DNA of 33,474 nt from Candidatus Altarchaeum sp. (lineage in GTDB: Archaea > Altiarchaeota > Altiarchaeia > Altiarchaeales > Altiarchaeaceae), in NCBI GenBank assembly GCA_018260755.1, contig JAGTWP010000005.1:1-33474 (forward strand), read 5' to 3'. Each line of letters starts with the position of its first letter. Positions within the stretch are counted from its first letter, which is position 1. Under the pieces are notes generated by a model. It made no database searches and was not told where the DNA came from. It saw only the letters and a list, made by a program, of their open reading frames with translations. Positions 1-8,169 of this stretch are shown here, piece after piece. A program made the translations under genes and the position numbers.

Positions 1-81
1 ATTGTCATCAAGAGGCATTACAATTATCTTTTTTCCTTTATTTTCTATCTCAATTTTTCCATTATTTTTATGTTCGCTCAT
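1..81 (-). CDS. N-terminal part of an ArsR-like HTH protein (runs off window edge); duplicate of the next gene
   Basis: Reverse strand from 81 reads MSEHKNNGKIEIENKGKKIIVMPLDDN, nearly identical to the ORF at 114..377; offset between copies is 296 bp. Confidence 0.6.
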   Translation of the reverse strand, partial: MSEHKNNGKIEIENKGKKIIVMPLDDN

Positions 82-113
82 TTTGGATTGTTAAAATTTT
101 AAATTTTAAATTT

Positions 114-377
114 CTAAACTTCGGAAATAAATTTATCAAATTTCTTTAAATAATACATACGGATAAATTTGAACATATACATTTTAAATCCTGTCAATTC
201 CGCACAAATTTCCGTTAATGTCATTGACCTTTCCGAAAGCAATGATAAAATTTTCCGTGCCGTATCATTTGCCAGAACCTGTGAAATTTCCTTTGAATTG
301 TCATCAAGAGGCATTACAATTATCTTTTTTCCTTTATTTTCTATCTCAATTCTCCCGTTATTTTTATGTTCGCTCAT
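114..377 (-). CDS. Small ArsR/winged-HTH-like protein, apparently 3'-truncated by tandem duplication
   Basis: ORF ...DTARKILSLLSERSMTLTEICAELTG resembles an ArsR-type HTH; the residues after it are encoded by DNA matching the upstream region of the neighbouring copy. Confidence 0.5.
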   Translation of the reverse strand: MSEHKNNGRIEIENKGKKIIVMPLDDNSKEISQVLANDTARKILSLLSERSMTLTEICAELTGFKMYMFKFIRMYYLKKFDKFISEV

Positions 378-554
378 TTTGGATTGTTAAAATTTTGAAT
401 TTTAAATTTTAAATTTTAAACCTCAAAATATAAATTCATCAAAAGAGTATAAATAATAGGTATGGATAAATTTGAATATATATTTTTAAACTTGTTTTAA
501 AATATTTTTTTGAAAATTAAATTTTAAACATTTTCTTAAATATAATGTAACACA

Positions 555-1634
555 ATGCATAAGATAATAGTTGTTGGAGGTGTAATCGGTGCTTACGGAG
601 CAAAATTTTTGGTAGAAAATAATGAGGTTACACTTATTGAGGAGCATAAAAATGAAGAACAGCCAGTACATTGTGCGGGCCTGATAAGCAAGAGCGGATT
701 TGAACGGCTTAAAATAAATCCAGATAAATTTATACTTAACAAAGTAAGGGGGGCAAAATTTTTCTCTCAAAACATATCTTTTGAAATCAGAACAAACGAG
801 ACAAAGGCGTATGTGATAAACAGAAAGATGTTTGACAATGAGCTTCTCAACTCTGCGATTGACAGCGGTGTCAAATTTATTAATGAAAGGGCGATAGACA
901 TACAGGTCGGAGAAAATTTTACGGTCAGAACAAAAAAAAACGAGTTTAAGGCAAAAAATTTAGTCATGGCAACAGGAGCAAATTATAAACTACACAGAAA
1001 ATTAAATTTAATGGTTCCGAAATTTTTAAATGCGTTGCAGTATGAGATTTTTGCTGAATGTGAGAGCGATATGGTTGAGTTGCATCTGACGAAGGACTTC
1101 TTTGCGTGGCTCATTCCCGTTAGGGGTTATACAAGAGTTGGAATTGCAGGTTACGGAAATGTAAAAGAAAAGTTAGATACTTTTATTAAAAATTTAAAAC
1201 AGCACAGGAAGGTCGGGGAAATTTTAGCAAGGCAGGCAGGGTTAATTCCGATATATGCCCCAAAATTTAAAACAGAATACAAATTTAGCGATTTAAATTT
1301 ACGATTAGCTGGTGATGCTGCTGCACAGGTTAAGGCAACAACAGGAGGTGGCGTTGTAATGGGATGTCTGGCGGCAAGGCATCTGGCTGACAAAAATTAT
1401 GAAAATGGCTGGAGAAAAGAAATAGGAAATGAACTTTATTTGCATTTGATGCTACGAAAATTTTTAAACAGGAAATCCATTAGATATGACGACATGCTGC
1501 TCCTTGCGAATAAACATAAACATATATTTTATTCGGCAGATATGGATATTGCATCAAAACTCTTAAAAAATTTAACTGCTGAATTTGTAAGGCATCCGTT
1601 AATGATAATAGATATATTTAAGATTTTGTTTTAA
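555..1634 (+). CDS. Geranylgeranyl reductase family FAD-dependent oxidoreductase
   Basis: N-terminal Rossmann-like segment, HCAGLIS, LAGDAAAQVKATTGGGVVMGCLAA motif typical of archaeal geranylgeranyl reductases. Confidence 0.8.
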   Translation: MHKIIVVGGVIGAYGAKFLVENNEVTLIEEHKNEEQPVHCAGLISKSGFERLKINPDKFILNKVRGAKFFSQNISFEIRTNETKAYVINRKMFDNELLNSAIDSGVKFINERAIDIQVGENFTVRTKKNEFKAKNLVMATGANYKLHRKLNLMVPKFLNALQYEIFAECESDMVELHLTKDFFAWLIPVRGYTRVGIAGYGNVKEKLDTFIKNLKQHRKVGEILARQAGLIPIYAPKFKTEYKFSDLNLRLAGDAAAQVKATTGGGVVMGCLAARHLADKNYENGWRKEIGNELYLHLMLRKFLNRKSIRYDDMLLLANKHKHIFYSADMDIASKLLKNLTAEFVRHPLMIIDIFKILF

Positions 1635-1699
1635 TTGTTCTGGGATTTAAATTTATTATATGGATTTTAAAATTTATTAAAACAAAACAAAAATTTAAA

Positions 1700-3112
1700 A
1701 TGAGCAATTACGAAATTTATGTATCTGACTATAATTTTGCCGATGAGGTTAAAAAAGAGCAGAATATAACTAAGGTCAAAATTTGCGACACAACTTTGCG
1801 GGACGGGGAACAAACAGCAGGGGTTTTATTCTCGTCTGAGGAAAAGGTTGAAATTGCCAAATTTCTTGCCGAACTTGGCGTTGAGCAGATTGAAGCTGGG
1901 ATTCCCATTGTTTCACAAAGTGATATTGACACAATAAAAGATATTGTAAGGGAAAAAAAAGAAAGAAATTTAAATGTAAGTATTATGAGTTGGAGCCGGG
2001 CAAACAAAAATGATATAGACAAAGTAATTGAAACCGGCTGTGATGCAATAGCAATAAGTTTGGCGACATCCAACATTCATTTAGAGCATAAACTTCACAA
2101 AACAAAGGAGGAAATTTTAAACATGGCTGCGGAAGCGGTAAGCTATGCACACTCTCACGGATTATATATTTCATTTAATGCAGAGGACGGCAGCAGAACC
2201 GACTACGACTTTCTTATTGAATATATAAAGACCTGTAAAAATGCAGGAGGTAACCGGCTGCGGCTTTGCGATACTGTTTCGGCATTACATCCGACAGCGA
2301 CAAAATTTTTAATAAAAAAGCTCAAAAAAGATACGGGAATTCCGATAGAAATTCACGCACATAATGATTACGGACTGGCCGTTGCAAATTCGCTTGCGGC
2401 AATTGAATCCGGAGTAGAATATGTTTCAACGACAGTCAACGGGATTGGAGAAAGGAGCGGAAATGCGTCACTTGAACAGCTCATAATGTCTTTAAGATGC
2501 TTATATAAAACGGATTCAAAATATAAAACGGAAAATTTAAAGAAAATTTCAGAGTATGTTGAAAAGGCATCAAAAATAAAGGTCTCGCAAATGCTGCCCG
2601 TTGTTGGAGAGAATGCTTTCAGGCACGAGTCAGGAATACATGTTGATGGGATGCTTAAATTTCCCTTTACCTATCAGACATATCCGCCCGAGATGGTCGG
2701 ACAAAAGATGAAGTTGATTATAGGAAAGATGTCCGGAAAGAGTGCAATAAAAGGAAAACTTGATGAATATAAAATCAAAGCAAGCGAAACGGATATAGAT
2801 GAAATTTTAAAGCAGGTCAAATTTTTAGCAGAAAGAAGAAAATCCGCCTTGCTTGATGAAGAATTTATTGAAATTGCACATAATGTTATAAAAAAAGAGA
2901 CATTTGTATTGGTTGAGATCTTGCCAAAACAAAGACAAAAGGTTTATGATGAAATCGGAGAAATTCCTGATATTGAAGCGTATGAGGTTGCAGGGGATGT
3001 TGATATTATCGTAAAGACAACACAAAAAAGTGCGGGCACTCTTGTTGAGAAAATTAATGAAATTGAAGGAGTAACAAAGACAACGACTTACGGAGTAGTT
3101 AAACGGCTATAA
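1700..3112 (+). CDS. Homocitrate/2-isopropylmalate synthase family protein with C-terminal RAM (AsnC ligand-binding)-like domain
   Basis: ICDTTLRDGEQTAGV, HAHNDYGLAVANS, GIGERSGNASLEQ motifs; C-terminus FVLVEILPKQRQKVYDEIGEIPDIEAYEVAGDVDIIVKTT resembles AsnC_trans_reg. Confidence 0.85.
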   Translation: MSNYEIYVSDYNFADEVKKEQNITKVKICDTTLRDGEQTAGVLFSSEEKVEIAKFLAELGVEQIEAGIPIVSQSDIDTIKDIVREKKERNLNVSIMSWSRANKNDIDKVIETGCDAIAISLATSNIHLEHKLHKTKEEILNMAAEAVSYAHSHGLYISFNAEDGSRTDYDFLIEYIKTCKNAGGNRLRLCDTVSALHPTATKFLIKKLKKDTGIPIEIHAHNDYGLAVANSLAAIESGVEYVSTTVNGIGERSGNASLEQLIMSLRCLYKTDSKYKTENLKKISEYVEKASKIKVSQMLPVVGENAFRHESGIHVDGMLKFPFTYQTYPPEMVGQKMKLIIGKMSGKSAIKGKLDEYKIKASETDIDEILKQVKFLAERRKSALLDEEFIEIAHNVIKKETFVLVEILPKQRQKVYDEIGEIPDIEAYEVAGDVDIIVKTTQKSAGTLVEKINEIEGVTKTTTYGVVKRL

Positions 3113-3159
3113 TTTCAAAAGCAAAATTTTGCCTGCAAAAGAAAATTTTAATATGCTCA

Positions 3160-3249
3160 ACAGGCTGTAAGAGAATGTAAAAGTTGAAGGTGAAAAACAC
3201 AAATTTTTCAAAAATTGGACGTGAATTTTTTAGTTTCCTTACAACCTGT
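3160..3249. repeat. 90-bp repeat copy A with imperfect terminal inverted repeats (ACAGGCTGTAAG...CTTACAACCTGT)
   Basis: Differs at only 2 positions from 5479..5568; same length, direct orientation, flanks the R-M genes. Confidence 0.9.
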
Positions 3250-3277
3250 CAAGAGATATTTGTATTTTTCATTTCTT

Positions 3278-4432
3278 TTAAAATTCATAGAGCGTTTTAT
3301 TGCTAACATACTTTAAAAAGTTGTCTGGCAATACACAATTTTCCAAACTTTTCTGACTAAAAATGTACCTGCCATCACAAACAAAACCCAGTTCAAACCA
3401 ATCTACTTTGTTTAATTCATCACACAGTTTAGGTACCTCTAAATCTTGATTAATAGGAAATATTGCTAACACAGAGCCATCATAATAATTACTTTCATGC
3501 ACGAAAAATGGTTTGTTGTTTCTTGTTTTACAATTGACATAAATGCGTTTTTTATCACTTTCGTAATGCCTTCTGCCCCATTCCTGCCAGTTATTTTTGT
3601 CAAATTTTTTAATTTTTCTCTTCATTAGTTTGTCTTTGAATTTTTCCAAATACGAATTCTTGCAGTTATATATCATTCTTTTCGTTTTTCCTATTTTTGC
3701 TGTATAAGAGCATACAAAATCAGCATTTCCTAATTTATCATTTTGGAAAATTTTATCCGCACCGCTTACCGCACCAACTTTTACAAAGAAAATATCGCTA
3801 AATTTTACAGGATATGAATTATTGGTAAATAAAAGCTGGCCGTTGGATAATACAAATTCTTTATATGTGCTTGTTTTTCTTGAAAAATTATCCTTTTCAA
3901 AACGCCAGATTATGCAATTTGGAGTATAATCTCCAAAAACTTTTTTATCACCCAAATCAATAAAATCAGTTATAGTTCCGTTTTTATATATAAACTCGTT
4001 TAATTTTATGCCTGATGTCGCTTTTAAAAAGTCCCTCGGCGTAATAAATATTAACTCTCCGTGAGGACTTAAGTGTTTTATTGCTTTTTCAATAAAAAAT
4101 AAATACAAATTTGTTCTTTTATCAAAATTTCTTAAATTTAATTTTTGTCTTGTGGTCTTTGGAATGTCCTGAAATCTTACATAAGGAGGATTTCCAATAA
4201 TCGTATCAAATTTGTTATCTGGGGGATAATCAAAAAAATCTATGTTTAGTATATTTTTGCCTTTGAACTTGTTATCTATTTCAATACCGATTGCATTAGG
4301 CAGATGTTTTAGAAATGCCCCGTTACCGCAACAAGGTTCCAATACTAAACCAAAGTTTTTTCTTAATCCCAACATTTCACTCACAATAAATTCCGGAGTG
4401 AATACCTGTCCTAAATTTTTTACATCAAACAT
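3278..4432 (-). CDS. Type II N6-adenine DNA methyltransferase
   Basis: Motif I LEPCCGNGAFL, motif IV IIGNPPYVRF, target-recognition-type C-terminus. Confidence 0.9.
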   Translation of the reverse strand: MFDVKNLGQVFTPEFIVSEMLGLRKNFGLVLEPCCGNGAFLKHLPNAIGIEIDNKFKGKNILNIDFFDYPPDNKFDTIIGNPPYVRFQDIPKTTRQKLNLRNFDKRTNLYLFFIEKAIKHLSPHGELIFITPRDFLKATSGIKLNEFIYKNGTITDFIDLGDKKVFGDYTPNCIIWRFEKDNFSRKTSTYKEFVLSNGQLLFTNNSYPVKFSDIFFVKVGAVSGADKIFQNDKLGNADFVCSYTAKIGKTKRMIYNCKNSYLEKFKDKLMKRKIKKFDKNNWQEWGRRHYESDKKRIYVNCKTRNNKPFFVHESNYYDGSVLAIFPINQDLEVPKLCDELNKVDWFELGFVCDGRYIFSQKSLENCVLPDNFLKYVSNKTLYEF

Positions 4433-5045
4433 ATTCTTTAAATAATTTTTTGAATATGAAATAAATTTCTGCCCTTAATTTTATGGATTTCCCAAAGGTT
4501 TTCAAAATAAGGTCTTTTGATTCTTTATAATTTCTGTTTTTTGGTTTTTTATTTACCTCCCACCTACATTGAAATGGCAAGTTGTTTCCGTTAGGTTGTA
4601 ATATAGATAAAGATTTTAAAGAATTTACAAAAATATCTTTATTATCACTTTTATTTATAACTAAAAAATAATAATCATTTTTTGTTTCTTTTAAGTTATC
4701 TTTTAATTTCTGAAAATAATCTAACCATGATGTTTCATTAGGAAAATCAGGAAATTTTCCAGTTAAAGAATAATATATCCCTAATTTACAATTAAGGTTA
4801 TCTGCGTGAGTTGTATCAGTTATTTTTATATTAACTGGGTAAAATTCGCCATTATGTTCTATTGAAAAATCAAACCAGTGTCTGCTTTTTGGGGTATCTA
4901 TATCAAACTTTTTCTTTATAAGTTTAATAACTTCATCCTCATTCATAGTTGCATTTATTCTGCCATCTTCAAAACGAGCAGATAATTTTAAGTTGATTTC
5001 TGCTAAATACTTTACGATTTCACTTAAAGTTTTTGGAATTTTCAT
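4425..5045 (-). CDS. Putative Type II restriction endonuclease (EcoRV-like PD-(D/E)XK arrangement)
   Basis: Overlaps the methyltransferase start by 8 bp; HWFDFSI-x7-YPVNIKITDTTHADNLNCKLGIYYSLTG resembles the D...(D/N)xK active-site layout of EcoRV-like enzymes. Confidence 0.65.
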   Translation of the reverse strand: MKIPKTLSEIVKYLAEINLKLSARFEDGRINATMNEDEVIKLIKKKFDIDTPKSRHWFDFSIEHNGEFYPVNIKITDTTHADNLNCKLGIYYSLTGKFPDFPNETSWLDYFQKLKDNLKETKNDYYFLVINKSDNKDIFVNSLKSLSILQPNGNNLPFQCRWEVNKKPKNRNYKESKDLILKTFGKSIKLRAEIYFIFKKLFKEYV

Positions 5046-5091
5046 TCTCTTCTTTAATTCTGTTTGTAATTATGATTAATATAAAAAATTT

Positions 5092-5206
5092 GTAACTATT
5101 TAGCCACTCAAAAAATTAAGGGTAAATTTTTTGACTTTTTTAAAATTTTCACATGAAAAGTTATTTATAAATTTTCAGTAAATTTTTGTACCCTCTGAAT
5201 AGTCAC
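5092..5206 (-). mobile_element. MITE (115 bp), TIR GTAACTATT(C/T)AG, TSD AAAAATTT
   Basis: Ends gtaactatttag / ctgaatagtcac; perfect 8-bp direct repeat AAAAATTT at 5084-5091 and 5207-5214; inverted homologue at 20151..20349. Confidence 0.9.
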
Positions 5207-5250
5207 AAAAATTTAAAGTTTTGGTATTGCTAAATAGGTAATGATAAAAT

Positions 5251-5397
5251 TTAATGTTTAAACCAAAATTCAATATTGGGAAATGTTAAATACATAAAAT
5301 TGTTACAAAATATCATTACATCTTTATCACTACAAAAGTTTTTTAAGCTATTTTTAATATTCACTAACCTTTTATATGTTTTATCGTAATCGCCAAC
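5251..5397 (-). pseudogene. C-terminal coding remnant of unknown protein
   Basis: Reverse strand reads VGDYDKTYKRLVNIKNSLKNFCSDKDVMIFCNNFMYLTFPNIEFWFKH*, no start codon; protein-like composition. Confidence 0.4.
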
Positions 5398-5420
5398 TAA
5401 TCGCCAACCTAATCGCCAAC
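5387..5420. repeat. Short tandem repeat, three copies of (C)TAATCGCCAAC
   Basis: gtaatcgccaac-taatcgccaac-ctaatcgccaac read directly. Confidence 0.85.
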
Positions 5421-5478
5421 TTTACCGGATGATATTAGGACTTACGCATTTGCCTCGTAAAAAAGTCTCAGTAATTCA

Positions 5479-5568
5479 ACAGGCTGTAAGAGAATGTAAA
5501 AGTTGAAGGTGAAAAACACAAATTTTTCAAAAATTGAAGGTGAATTTTTTAGTTTCCTTACAACCTGT
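5479..5568. repeat. 90-bp repeat copy B with imperfect terminal inverted repeats
   Basis: 88/90 identical to 3160..3249 in the same orientation. Confidence 0.9.
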
Positions 5569-5621
5569 CAAATTTCGGTTTTTTTGACATAATTAAAAAA
5601 TTTATTTTTCCGTTGACAGAT

Positions 5622-5850
5622 ATGACAAATTTACCTGCCAAGGTGATGCCTGCAATGTCCGTTTATATTGCTTCACCTTTGCTCGGGTTGGGTGCGCTTC
5701 CATCGGTTCGTTGATTCAAAGTCATGAAATTTCTGGAAAATCGGCAATTTTGGCATTGCTTTTGGGAAGTATTTTCATGCTTCCGATTTTATATATCCGG
5801 ATGTTCTTTCCATCGCGGATTGCAATATTTGGATTAAAATTAGGAATAAC
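5622..5850 (+). pseudogene. Frameshifted C-terminal fragment of a membrane protein (possibly nucleoside-recognition/Gate family)
   Basis: Frame 1: MTNLPAKVMPAMSVYIASPLLGLGALPSVR*; continues in another frame as SIGSLIQSHEISGKSAILALLLGSIFMLPILYIRMFFPSRIAIFGLKLG, running into the minisatellite. Confidence 0.5.
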
Positions 5851-6103
5851 AAGAGTAAGGAATAATAAGAGTAAGGAATAATAAGAGTAAGGAATAACAA
5901 TAGTAAGGCATAACAAGGGAGGAATAACAATAGTAAGGCATAACAAGGGAGGAATAACAAGAGTTAGGAATAACAAGAGTTAGGAATAACAATAGTAAGG
6001 CATAACAAGGGAGGAATAACAAGAGTAAGGAATAATAAGAGTAAGGAATAATAAGAGTAAGGAATAATAAGAGTAAGGAATAACAAGAGTAAGGAATAAT
6101 AAG
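5841..6103. repeat. Minisatellite, about 16-bp unit (GAGTAAGGAATAATAA and variants), about 16-17 copies
   Basis: Direct reading: variants gagtaaggaataataa, gagttaggaataacaa, tagtaaggcataacaa, and a 14-bp gggaggaataacaa unit. Confidence 0.95.
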
Positions 6104-6146
6104 GGGATTAATTTCAATGTCTTTTTTAAATTTATCCTTAAATTTA

Positions 6147-7325
6147 TCATCCGACCATTTCATCAACAAACCATTTTGCATCAAATTCCCTAATATCATC
6201 ATAGTTTTGTCCGATTCCCATAAATATAATCGGTTTCTGAATTGTGTGGGCAATACTTAATACACATCCTCCCTTTGCAGCATCCATCTTAGCAATAATT
6301 ACAGCATCTATTCCAACTGCATCATTAAATTCCCTTGCCTGTTCAACAGCGTCATTTCCTGTTAACGCATCGGCAACGAATACCTTTAAATCCGGATTCA
6401 TAACCTTAACAACCTTTTTCATTTCATTCATTAAATCCTTATTTGTCTGCATCCTTCCTGCTGTATCTGCAAATACAAAGTCAATATAATGTGCTTTTGC
6501 ATATTCAACCGCATCATATATAATTGCAGCGGCATCCGTGCCTCTTTTTTCCTGTTTTATAACCTTTATTCCCAATTTTTCGCCGTGAATACTGATCTGT
6601 TCAATTGCTCCTGCCCTGAATGTATCGCCTGCTGCAAACACGACACTTTTATTGTTATTAAGCAAAAATTTACCGAATTTTGCAATAGTAGTTGTCTTTC
6701 CTGTTCCGTTTATCCCGAAGAAAACAATTTTTACAGGCTTCGTTTTTGTTTTTGCCCATTCCGTAAATTTCATATTAAGCTCGTTCTTATTTAAAATTTC
6801 CAGCAAGGTCTCTTTTATTTCTTTATTTACAAATTTATCAACCTCATTTTTGTTTATTTCTTTGTCCTTCAGACGTTCAAAAATTTTCCTGCAAATTTTA
6901 TCAGATGTTTCATAAGCAACATCACTGTCTATTAAATTCATCCGTAATTCATCGATTGCAGGATTTAAATCACCTTCGGTTAGTTTTATTTTACTTGTAA
7001 ATATGCCTTTTATTTTTGAGATAAGAGATAAATCAACCTTCACACCTTTGTTAACTTCCTCTTTTTTTATTTCATCCTTTTTGGTAATTTCCTTTTCTTT
7101 TGGTTCGTTTGATGCCTCAGATGAAATTTCTTTTGACAATACCTGTTCTTTTTCAGTTACAATTATGTCTCTTTTTACCTCTTTTTCTTCCTTTATTTCT
7201 TTATTTCCCTCTGTTATTTTATCTTTATTCACTTCTTTTTCTTCCTTTTTCTCTTCTTTTTCTTCCTTTTTCTTTGTAAGTGATGATATAAATGTCGTAA
7301 ATTTATTTTTGAGTATACCTAACAT
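6147..7325 (-). CDS. ftsY: Signal recognition particle receptor FtsY
   Basis: GINGTGKTTTIAKFGKFL, DTFRAGAIEQ, DTAGRMQTNKDLM, AKMDAAKGG; acidic/basic K/E-rich N-terminus. Confidence 0.95.
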   Translation of the reverse strand: MLGILKNKFTTFISSLTKKKEEKEEKKEEKEVNKDKITEGNKEIKEEKEVKRDIIVTEKEQVLSKEISSEASNEPKEKEITKKDEIKKEEVNKGVKVDLSLISKIKGIFTSKIKLTEGDLNPAIDELRMNLIDSDVAYETSDKICRKIFERLKDKEINKNEVDKFVNKEIKETLLEILNKNELNMKFTEWAKTKTKPVKIVFFGINGTGKTTTIAKFGKFLLNNNKSVVFAAGDTFRAGAIEQISIHGEKLGIKVIKQEKRGTDAAAIIYDAVEYAKAHYIDFVFADTAGRMQTNKDLMNEMKKVVKVMNPDLKVFVADALTGNDAVEQAREFNDAVGIDAVIIAKMDAAKGGCVLSIAHTIQKPIIFMGIGQNYDDIREFDAKWFVDEMVG

Positions 7326-7432
7326 TTTAAATTTAGTACAAAATTTTTATAAAATTACGAGTTAAAGTAAATTTTAACTAAATTTAATTACTAAATTTAA
7401 TTGCTAATCATCCCAAAATTTAAAACAACAAA

Positions 7433-8110
7433 ATGAATGAAAAATACCTGATTGAGGAAAGAAGATACAGGGAAATTTTAAATTTAAATCCGTTTAATGC
7501 AGAGGCACATTTCAATCTGGGAAATTTATTGTTTGTCCAGGAAAAATTCGAAGAAGCGGAAAAGGCATACGGAGAAGCAATAAAATACAATCCGAAATTT
7601 GCAGACGCACATAACGCTATGGGAAAACTATTGGAGGTTTATGCCGAAAAGCCGAGGGTAAAATTCACAACAGAGTGGAATTCAGAAATTATATTGCCAA
7701 ATCCGGAAAAATTTAAGGAAGCGGAAAATTTCTATAAAGCGGCAATTGCAATAAATCCTTACTATCTTGAAGCCCATAACAATTTAGGGAGTTTACTCTT
7801 TAAATTGGGGCGATTGGATGAGGCAAAGAAGGAATATGAAAAAATTTTAAAATTTTTGCCTCGATTTATAGATGCGCATTACAGTTTAGCAGTTATATTT
7901 CTTGATGAAGAAAATTTTGAGCTTGCCGAAAGAGAATTCACAAGATGTATTGAGCTCAATCCGAATTTTGCAGAGGTGTATGAAATTTTAGGTACGATTT
8001 TACTTCAAACAAAAAGGACAAAGGATGGCTTGAGATATTTGGATAAAGCAGGTTTCTTAAAGCCAGAATTAAAAAAGGAAATTGAAGAAATTAAGGAAGG
8101 AATGAGGTAA
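7433..8110 (+). CDS. TPR repeat protein
   Basis: Repeated NPFNAEAHFNLGNLLFxxxKFEEAEKAYGEAI-type units. Confidence 0.9.
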   Translation: MNEKYLIEERRYREILNLNPFNAEAHFNLGNLLFVQEKFEEAEKAYGEAIKYNPKFADAHNAMGKLLEVYAEKPRVKFTTEWNSEIILPNPEKFKEAENFYKAAIAINPYYLEAHNNLGSLLFKLGRLDEAKKEYEKILKFLPRFIDAHYSLAVIFLDEENFELAEREFTRCIELNPNFAEVYEILGTILLQTKRTKDGLRYLDKAGFLKPELKKEIEEIKEGMR

Positions 8111-8169
8111 ATTTAAATTTACAAATTTAAACAAAAACAAATTTCAAATATATTTTAAACAAAAATAGG

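Noticed and set aside
1151-1393. Antisense ORFs overlapping clear genes (e.g. 767..967, 1151..1393, 1729..2076, 9384..9857, 13696..13917, 19525..19899, 25510..25878, 31952..32290)
   Set aside because: Shadow ORFs opposite well-supported CDSs, with low-complexity composition and no recognisable motifs.
5430-5470. IS-end-like sequence taggacttacgcatttgcc
   Set aside because: Only one such end visible, with no partner inverted repeat or transposase nearby.
5841-6103. Possible CRISPR array
   Set aside because: Units are contiguous 14-16-bp variants with no unique spacers and no cas genes in the window.
5722-6253. ORFs at 5722..5976, 5775..5960 and 5840..6253 on the minus strand with repetitive LLLLFLTLVIPYSYYS sequence
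   Set aside because: They are translations of the 16-bp minisatellite, which is open in several frames; no independent evidence of coding.
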